Position numbers and translations under genes: made by a program. This document shows positions 48,167 to 56,490 of a DNA stretch of 64,000 bases, one piece after another; the first letter of the stretch is position 1; the number at the start of each line of letters is the position of its first letter. The notes under the pieces were generated by a model that saw only the letters and a list, made by a program, of their open reading frames with translations, had not been told where the DNA came from and ran no database searches. The stretch is from RGIG5579 sp045541915 (GTDB taxonomy: Bacteria; Bacillota; Clostridia; Oscillospirales; SIG627), in contig JAZQJZ010000012.1 of assembly GCA_045541915.1 (NCBI GenBank), positions 1 through 64,000 of the forward strand, written 5' to 3'.

Positions 48167-49528
48167 TTATTTAAAATTTAAATTCTTTCCCAGGTCCTGA
48201 CTTGCAATTCCGCCGGGATGGGCGGCAATGCACTCTTCCATGGTTCCCTTTTTCTGCTTGATGGGAGTGGATCGAATCACTTCGATCTCCCCTTCCGTTC
48301 CCACCAAAATGGTGGGATCATTGTAGCCTTCAATGATACAATCCTCGAATACCAGGCGTTCAAAGTTTCCAGCCACCAGAAGATACTCATCTCCTCTGCC
48401 CTCTCGGCAAGAGATCTTGGTATTCTTAAAGATACAGGTCACCTTTTCGTTTTCACTGCTCCAAAGCATACCGGTATCGGTCAAGTCGGAGATGGTACAG
48501 TTTTCAAAGGTAATGCTGCGAAGAGGACGGTTACAGCACCATCTGTGCAGACCGTCAAATTCCAGACGCATCAATTCGTGCTCCTGGGCGAAGTGGCAAT
48601 TTCGGATCACAATGTTCTCTGCAGGCTTACGAAGTGTCGCACGGTTATCGCAGTAATAAGAGAATGGGGCATGAGATTCGTGGCGAACGCTTTCATTAGA
48701 CAGTTCGCCCCTGATCTTCGCCTCGTCAGAAAGACGGAGACGGGAGCCAAAGGGACGCTGATCGGAAATACAATTCTCCACCAGAATGTTATTGCCACCC
48801 AAACGGAGAGGCATACAAGCGGTGTTGAGCGTGCAATTTCGAACGATCACATCGTGGTTATCAAAGCCGGCAACGCAGTCATCGCCGGTATTGAGATTGC
48901 AATTTTCAACAAGAACATTGTCACAGGTTCGAATATCAATTCCGTCAAAGCCGGCAAAAATGCTGATGTTTCTCACGGTAATGTTCTGGCTCTGGAAAAT
49001 AGCATGGCACCAATTGGAGGAATTAAAGAAGGTGTATCCCTCCAGGTGGATGTTTTCACATCTCCAAAAGCTCATACCGTGGGGACCGCGATAGTGATTC
49101 TCTCCTTCCGGGTCATAGCAGTTGGAGCCGTCAAGAAACGCACCTTTTTCACCGATCACTGAAATATTCTTGGCGTCAAAGGCCCGGATCAAGCCATTGC
49201 TCCAGCGAGAGGTGGAAACAGCACTTCTTCCTTTCTTGGGATCACTCGGGTCAATCTCTTCCATTGCCACCGGCTCCAGAGTATCCTCGGTCCAGGCATA
49301 ATAATCTTCGGGGTTTCTGCTTCCCTTCAAAATGGCGCCGGCCTCCAGATACAGCTGAATATTGGAGCGCAAGCGGATGCCACCGGTCAAATAAATACCG
49401 CTGGGGATCACAACTCTTCCGCCGCCGGCTAAAAAGCAAGCGTCAATGGCACTTTGAATTTCTTTTGTCTGAAGCTTGTCGCATACCTTTGCGCCGTAAT
49501 CGCAAATATTAAATATTTTCATCCTCAC
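48167..49528 (-). CDS. GH28-like right-handed beta-helix enzyme
   Basis: 453 residues, no signal peptide, with N-terminal 'FNICDYGAKVCDKLQT...AIDACFLAGGGRVVIPSGIYLTGG', typical of the GH28/pectate-lyase-like start. Acidic catalytic-type sites appear as 'GFDGIDIRTC' and 'NTGDDCVAGF'. The usual GHG and RIK motifs of polygalacturonase are not obvious ('CMPLRLGGNNILV' lies there), so the exact activity is uncertain. It begins at GTG 49528 behind AAAGGGG, 18 bases after the ceramidase-like gene, with which it forms an operon. A 3' fragment of a related gene lies at 51225. Confidence 0.8.
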   Translation of the reverse strand: MRMKIFNICDYGAKVCDKLQTKEIQSAIDACFLAGGGRVVIPSGIYLTGGIRLRSNIQLYLEAGAILKGSRNPEDYYAWTEDTLEPVAMEEIDPSDPKKGRSAVSTSRWSNGLIRAFDAKNISVIGEKGAFLDGSNCYDPEGENHYRGPHGMSFWRCENIHLEGYTFFNSSNWCHAIFQSQNITVRNISIFAGFDGIDIRTCDNVLVENCNLNTGDDCVAGFDNHDVIVRNCTLNTACMPLRLGGNNILVENCISDQRPFGSRLRLSDEAKIRGELSNESVRHESHAPFSYYCDNRATLRKPAENIVIRNCHFAQEHELMRLEFDGLHRWCCNRPLRSITFENCTISDLTDTGMLWSSENEKVTCIFKNTKISCREGRGDEYLLVAGNFERLVFEDCIIEGYNDPTILVGTEGEIEVIRSTPIKQKKGTMEECIAAHPGGIASQDLGKNLNFK

Positions 49529-49546
49529 AAAATTCCCCTTTATATT

Positions 49547-51061
49547 TCATTCTTGAAACAAGGTTCTGATTTCCTTCAAGGTCTCACGGACCAGCTGATC
49601 GCCGCCTACATGACCCACGGTGCCGCTGGAAATGAATGCACTGTAGTGACCGCCCCGTTCTGCTTTGGCAGTGGGAAGATATCCGTCGCTGCCGTTTGCC
49701 AACTGAATGATAAAGGTCTGCTCTGCCAGACTCCTGGCTTTGATCTGGTTTCCGTAATCCAAAAACAGCTCAAATGGATTGGAAACAAAGGCAATATTGC
49801 CGAGCTTTATGATGTGGACTTCAGTATCGATCACATCCAAAAATTCCTGAACCTCGGCACGGCGCAGGATTCCCAGGTGGACCTGGAGAGCGGCGGCATC
49901 GTTAAAGTCTACCGTATCTCCATCTTTGTCCCGGAGATATTCACGGATAGCTTTTTTGGCAGCAGCAATCTCGGAAAGGGTTGTGCGGCGAAGAGGAAGC
50001 TGCATCAAACGAACGGTATGAACAAATTCCAGATCGTCCGATGCTTCGTCCAAGCCCTCTTCGAATACATCAATAATTTCGCTTGCCACTCTCTTTCCAG
50101 CTTTTCTCATACCGGCCAGATCAAACATAGACGGATCGGCTTTTCTCTTGGGAGGATTGTTGCGCTTTAAATTGGGATCGTTTACGTCGCTTTCCGGCTC
50201 CACCCAGCGGATCAGGTCAACAGGGCACTGGTCACCGGCGGCAGAGCATTGAGGCAAGAGAAACAACTTTTCACCAAAGCGGCGGCGAAGAAGCATTTTC
50301 ACCTCTCCCCAGAAGTCAGGTGAAACAAACAGGCGGTGCTGAACGCACTGCGCAGGGCAAGCTAGGTTGGCAATCACACCAGCAAGTTCCTTCTTGTCAT
50401 CAAATACATAAAGCAATTCGATTCCGGAATCGTTTCCGCCTTCCAATTCAGTGAAGACAGCGGTATTGGTATCACCCCACATTTGGGCAGAACTGTCAGA
50501 ATAAACAGCGCGGCGGCACATTCCCACCACAGCGCGGCCAAAAGCATTGACACAGGAGCCCGGCTTGCGGTTCTGCCAAGCTTCCAGGATCACGTGAGTG
50601 ATCTTCTCTGCCAGAAAATCAAAGGTTTCCTCCGGAGATATGATATCCGGGTTGTTGGAAATTTGTGCGCTTTCTACATATTTCTTATCAGAAGGAAGCT
50701 CCGATTCCAACAAGGCACGAAAGCTGCTGCCTTTACCGGTAGCCTTAGCAAGCCGATTCAAACGGGGATAAACCGGACCGGTGTGGGTATGGATGGCAGA
50801 AATGACCACCTTTTCCGGATCCAGACCAAGATCATTTCCGGCTAGGTTTTCACGGATCTTTTCCAATAGGTTTAAGCTAACGCTCACCAAGTCGGCACTG
50901 ACCAGAACCATCTGTTCGCCACCGGCTTCCACTGCCATCGCTGTGGCAGTCAAGGGTTTTTCCACATATTGGGAAATGCGCTCCGCAAACTGGCCGGCCA
51001 GAGCCATTTTCCGATCCGGCGTGATGCTCACCTCGGACCAACCGATCAAAAGCTTACTCAT
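49547..51061 (-). CDS. Neutral/alkaline ceramidase-like protein
   Basis: 504 residues, no signal peptide. The start 'GWSEVSITPDRKMALAGQFAER' and the zinc-type motif 'VISAIHTHTGPVYP' (about 88-101) belong to the neutral ceramidase N-terminal domain family. Later segments are 'GVIANLACPAQCVQ', 'LFLLPQCSAAGDQCP', 'FVSNPFELFLDYGNQI' and 'NGSDGYLPTAKAERGGHYSA'. In bacteria this family often stands beside sugar genes, so it may act on a glycan derivative rather than a ceramide. First gene of a two-gene operon with the GH28-like enzyme. Confidence 0.82.
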   Translation of the reverse strand: MSKLLIGWSEVSITPDRKMALAGQFAERISQYVEKPLTATAMAVEAGGEQMVLVSADLVSVSLNLLEKIRENLAGNDLGLDPEKVVISAIHTHTGPVYPRLNRLAKATGKGSSFRALLESELPSDKKYVESAQISNNPDIISPEETFDFLAEKITHVILEAWQNRKPGSCVNAFGRAVVGMCRRAVYSDSSAQMWGDTNTAVFTELEGGNDSGIELLYVFDDKKELAGVIANLACPAQCVQHRLFVSPDFWGEVKMLLRRRFGEKLFLLPQCSAAGDQCPVDLIRWVEPESDVNDPNLKRNNPPKRKADPSMFDLAGMRKAGKRVASEIIDVFEEGLDEASDDLEFVHTVRLMQLPLRRTTLSEIAAAKKAIREYLRDKDGDTVDFNDAAALQVHLGILRRAEVQEFLDVIDTEVHIIKLGNIAFVSNPFELFLDYGNQIKARSLAEQTFIIQLANGSDGYLPTAKAERGGHYSAFISSGTVGHVGGDQLVRETLKEIRTLFQE

Positions 51062-51187
51062 ATTGAAACTCCCTTCAAGAACATCTCTCCTGTATTTATA
51101 GTCTGATTATAAACCACAAAATAAGGCAAGTCAACGAAAAAAATAACGAAAGATTTTCGCTGATCTCCGATACTTTTTCGCATTTTC

Positions 51188-51216
51188 TTAACAGTGTCTT
51201 TTTTCAATGCTATACT
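51188..51216 (+). promoter_or_regulatory. Promoter in front of the GH28 remnant
   Basis: TTAACA (51188-51193), 17 bp, TATACT (51211-51216). It points into the gene fragment and the terminator at 51403. Confidence 0.6.
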
Positions 51217-51224
51217 GAATCAAA

Positions 51225-51402
51225 CACCTTTGAAAACGTCACCGTTGACGGTTTTGTTGATCCTACGGTTCTGGTTGCCACAAACAGCAAGATCCAGCAG
51301 ATTGGCGGCACCCCCATCTTCTTCAAAAAAGCCACTCAAGAGAAGTGCTTCGCGGCGCATCCTTACGGCGTTCCCAAAGATACAGGCAAAAAAAGAACTG
51401 CT
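51225..51402 (+). pseudogene. 3' fragment of a GH28-like gene
   Basis: In one frame the fragment reads FENVTVDGFVDPTVLVAT, then IGGTPIFFKKATQEKCFAAHPYGV. It aligns with the C terminus of the GH28-like protein at 48167 (IIEGYNDPTILVGT..STPIKQKKGTMEECIAAHPGGI). About 55 codons remain, without a start codon or the catalytic part. The frame then runs through the terminator. It is a decayed paralog. The region 51062-51187 holds no other feature I can see. Confidence 0.75.
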
Positions 51403-51436
51403 CCAAAAGGAGAAGCAAATGCTTCTCCTTTTTTCT
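51403..51436 (+). terminator. Terminator after the GH28 remnant
   Basis: AAAAGGAGAAGC / GCTTCTCCTTTTTT hairpin with AAAT loop. Confidence 0.88.
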
Positions 51437-51464
51437 TGACAAAATTAACTTTCATTGGTATAAT
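51436..51464 (+). promoter_or_regulatory. Promoter of the mntP riboswitch transcript
   Basis: TTGACA (51436-51441), 17 bp, TATAAT (51459-51464): consensus. Confidence 0.9.
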
Positions 51465-51471
51465 GTGTGAG

Positions 51472-51596
51472 CATTAAGGGAGTAGCAGGCGGCGTGTGCC
51501 GTAACAAGTCAACACATTGGTTTTTTAACCTGGCTTGTTTTGAATTGCGAGACTTATGTATGGTTCCGGAAAACTATACATAAAGTCTTTTTTTTA
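51472..51596 (+). promoter_or_regulatory. yybP-ykoY manganese riboswitch with terminator
   Basis: The leader has the yybP-ykoY landmarks GGGAGTAGC (51478-51486) and GCGAGAC (51547-51553), with paired CAAG / CTTG segments between them. The 3' part folds into a terminator, GACTTATGTAT / ATACATAAAGTC followed by eight T (51588-51595). The GCGAGAC box overlaps the 5' side of that stem, so manganese binding would prevent termination and switch on mntP. Confidence 0.87.
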
Positions 51597-51625
51597 TGCG
51601 TATTTTTGATAAAAGGAGAATCCGA

Positions 51626-52219
51626 ATGAATTGGTTTTTTGTTTCTAAAAATGCTCTGCTGGGAGCCGGTCTTGCCATGGACGCTTTTTCTGTTTCCTTG
51701 GCAAATGGTCTTTCCGAACCCAAAATGAAATTGAGAAAAGCGATGGAAATCGCAGCCCTTTTCGCTCTTTTTCAGGCGGCAATGCCCCTTTTGGGCTGGA
51801 TTTGTGTGCACAATTTTGTTCAGCATTTTCGTTTTTTTGAAAAATGGATCCCTTGGATCGCGCTGATACTTCTTGTTTTCATTGGCGGAAAAATGCTTTT
51901 GGACGGTCTTCGCCCCTGCCCGGAAGGCGATTGTGAGTGTCTGGAAAAAAAGCAATTAAAGCTCGGAACCCTTCTGGTTCAGGGCGTTGCTACCTCCATT
52001 GATGCTCTTTCTGTGGGATTTACCATTGCTGAATACGACCTTCTGTTGGCACTTGTTGCAGTTTTGATCATTGCCGCGGTCACATTTGTCATATGCTTGG
52101 GCGGTGTTTTTCTTGGAAAAAAATTCGGAACCAAGCTTTCCGGAAAAGCTGCAATTTTAGGCGGCGTGATCCTAATCGTTATAGGGCTTCAGATCTTCAT
52201 TTCTTCTTTCCTCGGATAA
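51626..52219 (+). CDS. mntP: Manganese efflux pump MntP
   Basis: 197 residues with six transmembrane helices in two related halves. Conserved acidic motifs are 'GAGLAMDAFSVSLANGL' and 'GVATSIDALSVGFTIA', the paired D-(A)-x-S signatures of MntP/YebN. It exports excess Mn(II). It sits behind a manganese riboswitch, which supports the substrate assignment. ATG 51626 (MNWFF) follows AAAAGGAG; an earlier in-frame ATG lies in the terminator region. Confidence 0.95.
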   Translation: MNWFFVSKNALLGAGLAMDAFSVSLANGLSEPKMKLRKAMEIAALFALFQAAMPLLGWICVHNFVQHFRFFEKWIPWIALILLVFIGGKMLLDGLRPCPEGDCECLEKKQLKLGTLLVQGVATSIDALSVGFTIAEYDLLLALVAVLIIAAVTFVICLGGVFLGKKFGTKLSGKAAILGGVILIVIGLQIFISSFLG

Positions 52220-52225
52220 ATAAAC

Positions 52226-52262
52226 AAAAACGGAAGAGAATCTCTTCCGTTTTTTCTTTTTA
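52226..52262 (+). terminator. Terminator after mntP
   Basis: AAAACGGAAGAGA / TCTCTTCCGTTTT stem followed by T-rich sequence. Confidence 0.88.
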
Positions 52263-52263
52263 C

Positions 52264-52292
52264 TTGAAAGCAGTATGACTTTCCTATATAAT
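52264..52292 (+). promoter_or_regulatory. Promoter of the secreted GH78 gene
   Basis: TTGAAA (52264-52269), 17 bp, TATAAT (52287-52292). Confidence 0.8.
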
Positions 52293-52340
52293 AGTTCTAT
52301 GATCCTTGGATCAAGATCCACCATTTAAGGGAGTAACATT

Positions 52341-55319
52341 ATGAAACCACTTCAAATCTTTTGCAAAAAGACCGTTCTTTTTCTACTTTCTTTTTGCATG
52401 CTTTTTCCCACCTTCTCCCCGGCATTGGCTCTTACCTACATAACAGAAAAAACGGAGGTTGATTCTACTTATATGACAAGCACTGACTGGATCTGGAGTA
52501 CAGACAAAATTACCCACCATAGCATCTCTTATTTTCGCAAGGAGTTGTCTTTAAAGAAGACGGTTTCTTCGATTTCCGTTATGGCTTCCGCTCACAACCA
52601 CTTGAAGTTTTACATCAACGGAAATATCATCACCGGATATGTATCTCCTGCACCGGCCTCACTCCCGGAAAATGTAAACTTTCTTTCCTATTCCTTTTCC
52701 GGCGCGGCGCTTGACAAGGTTTTAGGCAATTCAAAAAACAAGGTATGCTTTGCTGCCGCCTGTCAATATATGGGATATGGCGGTGAAAACTATATCAATG
52801 GCTCTCCTGCCTTCTGGACGGAGATTCAGATCACCTATTCCGACGGTTCCACTGAAAAGGTTGTTTCAGATACAAGCTGGCGCGCACTTTCCAAGACTCC
52901 TTACGCCAACAAAACTCCCAGTCAAAACAACACGAAGACCAATATGCAGTTGGATTACGATGCTACCAAAATGCCAGGCGATCCTCTCGCCTGGACCAAA
53001 TTCGGTTATAATGAAGCTAGCTATACCGACGGCGAATGGAAAAATGCCGTTGCCGCCGCAGAAGAGACCAAAACCTGGAAAATGAGACTGCAGAACATTC
53101 CGGAAGGTGCGGTACACGAAAACATCACTCCCAAAAAAGCCGGAAAGCAAGAGACCGGCTGGCAGGTTTTCGATGCTGGCAGAATTGTAACCGGCTGGGT
53201 GAAGATCACCGCTTCTGCTCCTGCCGGAACCAAGATCTACATTCGTTATGAAGAGGATTTGGATGGAGATGTGGTTTCTCACAAAATCGCATCCGAGGGC
53301 GCTTCTCCCACCGAAAACTACGGCGATTATTACACCTTCTCCGGCGAAGGCGTGGAAACCTTTGTGGCTGACTTTGACTACAAGGCCTTCCGTTATTTTG
53401 AAGTGATCGGTTTCCCCGGAACCTTGGAGCCGGAAAACCTGACGGTGCAATGGGCTTCCACCGGAATGGAGCAGATTGCTCAGTTCTCTTCCTCCGATGA
53501 ATTTCTTACCAAGCTTTACCAATCCTGCATCAATACCCAGATCAACAATGTCATCGGTATGCCGGTTGACTGTCCTCACAGAGAGCAATCTCAATATCTG
53601 GCAGATTCCCAGCTTCAGTTTGCGCTTATGTCTTATGCCTTCAGAGAATTTTCCGAGATCAGCTACAAGACTCTTTTGGATTTCGCCACCCTTCAGAAGA
53701 AAGGCGGAAGATTTGCTTTTGTTTCCCCGGGCGAGAGATTGTTCAACAAGCCTTCCATTCCGGAATGGGATCTCCGGTATTCCGCAATGCTCTATCAGTT
53801 CTATCGCACCAGCGGTGATCTTCAGAGAACAGCTGAATTTTATGACAATGCAGCCAAAAACGTCAATTACTATCTGAAAATGCTGGATAAAAATGGGCTT
53901 TTGCGAGACGAGGAGGGTGCCTGGAATATCAGTGACCATCCTATGGTAAAACACGTTCCCGATGATCCGGGAAGTGATACCCATCCCACCGTTGTCAACC
54001 TTCTCCTTTATGATTCCCTCCACAATCTTTCCAAAATCGCGACCTTGTTGAAAAAAGACGAAGAAGCAGCCGATTGGTCCCAAAAGGCAGCGGCGCTTCG
54101 GACAGCCATTAACTCCACTCTGTTAAACCAAAACACCGGTCTTTACCTTCATCACTCCGGAACCAGAGACACCAACCCCGGTGTAACGGCAATGGCCATC
54201 AACGTAGGCGTTGCAGAACCCAAAATGTTGGAGAAACAGATCAAAGCGATTTCCCGTTCCTCCGTCATGGAAACCAGTATTGTTTTGACATACGAACTGT
54301 TCCGGGCCATTATGGAACACGGAAATTCCCAGCAAAAGGAATACGTTTACAAACGCATGGTTACCTCTTGGGGACCTATGGTGAAATTGGATTTCCAGAC
54401 GGTTTGGGAAGGCTTTAAAAATCAAAGCTCTCACTCTCACGCCTGGAGCGGATACCCTGCCTGGATCATGCTGAAGGATTTTCTCGGCGTGGAATACACG
54501 GGTACAAAGTATTCCGGCACTTCCATCATTCCCTTCCTTCCCTCCGCTGTGGATCAAATCAGCGGTACGGTGACAAATCCCGTTACCAATAAGGCCATTG
54601 AGATCGAACTGGCAAGAAACGAAGGCTATCAGCTTTCCGTGACTGCTCCGGCAGAAGAAACCATTTTGGTAGCCGTTCCCCGCGTTCCCGGTGTCTACAC
54701 CAAAATCACAGCCGATTCCGTTGTGATTTTCGAAGACGGAAAGGGACAGAATACAAGTGAAATCGAATATATGAAGGACGATGCGGATTACGTTTACTTC
54801 AATGTAAAGGGACAAGGAAAGAAGATCCAATTCGTTTCTACCGCCTCCGAAGGCATCACCGGTGAGATTACGCTTGACATTGCCCTTCCCCAGGGTGGCG
54901 TTGTAAAGGTAAACGGACAGGAAATCACAGCTGCATACTCTGCAAGCTTTCCAGCTGGCGAAAGTGTAACCTTAAAGGCAAGTCCTTCTGAAGGCTTCTT
55001 CTTTGTGGGATGGTCCGGCTCCGTTGGATCCCTTGACGATGAATTAACTCTTGTTTTGACGAGAAACACCACGCTTCAAGCCAATTTTGCTGACCGTTCC
55101 GTGGAAACTCCCGAATTGGAAGAAATTCCCGATCAGGGCGAGGGAGACGGTGGAGATTCCGCTGATACCCAAACACCAATTCCTTCTTCTTCCGCTGAGC
55201 CTTCCCTTTCCGGAGGCAGCAATGCTTTGCCCGTGATCCTTTCCCTTTTGGTGGTTGCGATCCTGGGTGGCGCCATTGGACTTTTCCTTTATAGAAGCAA
55301 AAAATCGAAAAAGCAATAA
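52341..55319 (+). CDS. Secreted, membrane-anchored GH78 alpha-L-rhamnosidase
   Basis: 992 residues: signal peptide (about 1-30), beta-sandwich domains ('NHLKFYINGNIITGY', 'TGWVKITASAPAGTKIYIRYEE'), the GH78 (alpha/alpha)6 barrel with 'GMPVDCPHREQSQYLADSQ' and 'LDFQTVWEGFKNQSSHSHAWSGYPAW', a C-terminal beta domain, a Listeria-Bacteroides-type repeat ('ASPSEGFFFVGWSGSVGS', about 875-920), a Ser/Pro-rich linker and a C-terminal membrane helix with KKSKK tail. It would trim rhamnose from polymers at the cell surface and feed the cytoplasmic GH78. Catalytic-region residues differ from the cytoplasmic copy (HREQ versus QRNE). Confidence 0.9.
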   Translation: MKPLQIFCKKTVLFLLSFCMLFPTFSPALALTYITEKTEVDSTYMTSTDWIWSTDKITHHSISYFRKELSLKKTVSSISVMASAHNHLKFYINGNIITGYVSPAPASLPENVNFLSYSFSGAALDKVLGNSKNKVCFAAACQYMGYGGENYINGSPAFWTEIQITYSDGSTEKVVSDTSWRALSKTPYANKTPSQNNTKTNMQLDYDATKMPGDPLAWTKFGYNEASYTDGEWKNAVAAAEETKTWKMRLQNIPEGAVHENITPKKAGKQETGWQVFDAGRIVTGWVKITASAPAGTKIYIRYEEDLDGDVVSHKIASEGASPTENYGDYYTFSGEGVETFVADFDYKAFRYFEVIGFPGTLEPENLTVQWASTGMEQIAQFSSSDEFLTKLYQSCINTQINNVIGMPVDCPHREQSQYLADSQLQFALMSYAFREFSEISYKTLLDFATLQKKGGRFAFVSPGERLFNKPSIPEWDLRYSAMLYQFYRTSGDLQRTAEFYDNAAKNVNYYLKMLDKNGLLRDEEGAWNISDHPMVKHVPDDPGSDTHPTVVNLLLYDSLHNLSKIATLLKKDEEAADWSQKAAALRTAINSTLLNQNTGLYLHHSGTRDTNPGVTAMAINVGVAEPKMLEKQIKAISRSSVMETSIVLTYELFRAIMEHGNSQQKEYVYKRMVTSWGPMVKLDFQTVWEGFKNQSSHSHAWSGYPAWIMLKDFLGVEYTGTKYSGTSIIPFLPSAVDQISGTVTNPVTNKAIEIELARNEGYQLSVTAPAEETILVAVPRVPGVYTKITADSVVIFEDGKGQNTSEIEYMKDDADYVYFNVKGQGKKIQFVSTASEGITGEITLDIALPQGGVVKVNGQEITAAYSASFPAGESVTLKASPSEGFFFVGWSGSVGSLDDELTLVLTRNTTLQANFADRSVETPELEEIPDQGEGDGGDSADTQTPIPSSSAEPSLSGGSNALPVILSLLVVAILGGAIGLFLYRSKKSKKQ

Positions 55320-55326
55320 TGCATGA

Positions 55327-55412
55327 AACAAAAAAGCACCTTTCCAAACCCGGAAAGGTGCTTTTTTATGGCAAAAAAATTCCGAAACCAAACGGTTTCG
55401 GGATTTTTTTGC
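55327..55412. terminator. Two facing terminators between GH78 and rpsI
   Basis: AAAGCACCTTTCC / GGAAAGGTGCTTTTTT (55327-55368) and ATTCCGAAACC / GGTTTCGGGATTTTTTT-type stem (55374-55412). Confidence 0.85.
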
Positions 55413-55429
55413 TCTTGAAAAATAATGAC

Positions 55430-55837
55430 TTATCTCTTGGAGAACTGGGAAGCACGACGAGCTGCTTTGAGACCGTACTTCTTTCTTTCCTTCATTCTGG
55501 GGTCACGGGTGAGAAGGCCAGCCTTCTTCAAAGTGGGACGGAATGCTTCTGCATCTGCCTGAAGAAGAGCTCTGGAAATACCGTGACGGATGGCACCAGC
55601 CTGGCCGGAGACACCGCCGCCGATTACATTGCAAACGATATCAAACTTGCCCATATTGCCGGTGAGTTCCAGGGGCTGACGAACGATGAGCTTGAGGGTA
55701 TCAAGACCGAAATAGTCATCGATATCTCTCTTATTGATGGTGATCACGCCGGTACCGGGATAAATACGAACACGGGCGATGGATTTCTTTCTTCTGCCGG
55801 TGCCGTAGAAATAAGGTTTTGCACTAGTGTAATTCAT
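55430..55837 (-). CDS. rpsI: 30S ribosomal protein S9
   Basis: 135 residues, usual length. 'YFYGTGRRKKSIARVRIYPGTG', 'GGGVSGQAGAIRHGISRAL' region and C-terminal 'RDPRMKERKKYGLKAARRASQFSKR', the basic tail that reaches the P-site tRNA. Follows rplM by 22 bases, the universal rplM-rpsI pair. Confidence 0.96.
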   Translation of the reverse strand: MNYTSAKPYFYGTGRRKKSIARVRIYPGTGVITINKRDIDDYFGLDTLKLIVRQPLELTGNMGKFDIVCNVIGGGVSGQAGAIRHGISRALLQADAEAFRPTLKKAGLLTRDPRMKERKKYGLKAARRASQFSKR

Positions 55838-55859
55838 GGTTTTCTTCCTTTCTTCTTAA

Positions 55860-56288
55860 TCAGAACTCAAAGCTCTGGGGCTGCTGAGCAGCGTGCTGAT
55901 GAGCTTCGCCGGCATAAACTTTCAAACGAGTGAGGCTCTTTCTGCCGATGGTGTTCTTAGGAAGCATTCCCTTGACTGCAAGGAAAATAGCCTTTTCGGG
56001 GTTCTTGGACATCAGTTCCTTGTAACCGATTTCCTTGAGACCGCCGATGTAACCGGTGTGGTATCTGTACTTTTTCTGTTCCAGCTTCTTGCCGGTGAGA
56101 ATTGCCTTATCAGCATTGATCACAATGACATACTCGCCACAGTCAACGTGAGGAGTGAATTCAGGGCGGTTCTTACCACGGAGAATGGTAGCTGCTGCTG
56201 CTGCAACCTTACCGAGGGTTTTGCCCTGTGCGTCGAGAACATACCATTTGCGTTCAATGGTTTCGGCTTTTGCCATAAAAGTGGACAT
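55860..56288 (-). CDS. rplM: 50S ribosomal protein L13
   Basis: 142 residues. 'RKWYVLDAQGKTLGKVAAAAA', 'LRGKNRPEFTPHVDCGEYVIVINA', 'YRYHTGYIGGLKEI', 'AVKGMLPKNTIGRKSLTRLKVYAGEAHQH' are diagnostic, each cut here into short pieces. ATG 56288 (MSTFMAK) follows GGAGG. First gene of the rplM-rpsI operon. Confidence 0.96.
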   Translation of the reverse strand: MSTFMAKAETIERKWYVLDAQGKTLGKVAAAAATILRGKNRPEFTPHVDCGEYVIVINADKAILTGKKLEQKKYRYHTGYIGGLKEIGYKELMSKNPEKAIFLAVKGMLPKNTIGRKSLTRLKVYAGEAHQHAAQQPQSFEF

Positions 56289-56322
56289 TGCATTTCCTCC
56301 GAATTTATTATTTGCAAGTGTT

Positions 56323-56351
56323 ATTATACTTTTTCCCGGATGGGATGTCAA
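56323..56351 (-). promoter_or_regulatory. Promoter of rplM-rpsI
   Basis: Minus strand TTGACA (56346-56351), 17 bp, TATAAT (56323-56328): consensus. Confidence 0.9.
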
Positions 56352-56456
56352 GGCTTTTTTAAGAAAAAATATTTTTTCATATTATTATCTCTTGATTTCT
56401 TCGTTTTTCTCTCAAAAGCTCTTGATTTCTTATTTCCCGTTACACATTCTTTACAA

Positions 56457-56489
56457 ACAAAATCGGAGAGAAAATTCTCTCCGATTTTC
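56457..56489 (-). terminator. Terminator after prmA
   Basis: AAATCGGAGAGAA / TTCTCTCCGATTT stem directly after the prmA stop. Confidence 0.85.
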
Positions 56490-56490
56490 C

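Noticed and set aside
51194..51439. 81-codon plus-strand ORF in the GH28 remnant region
   Set aside because: It is in a different frame from the GH28 similarity, has no ribosome site and runs into the terminator.
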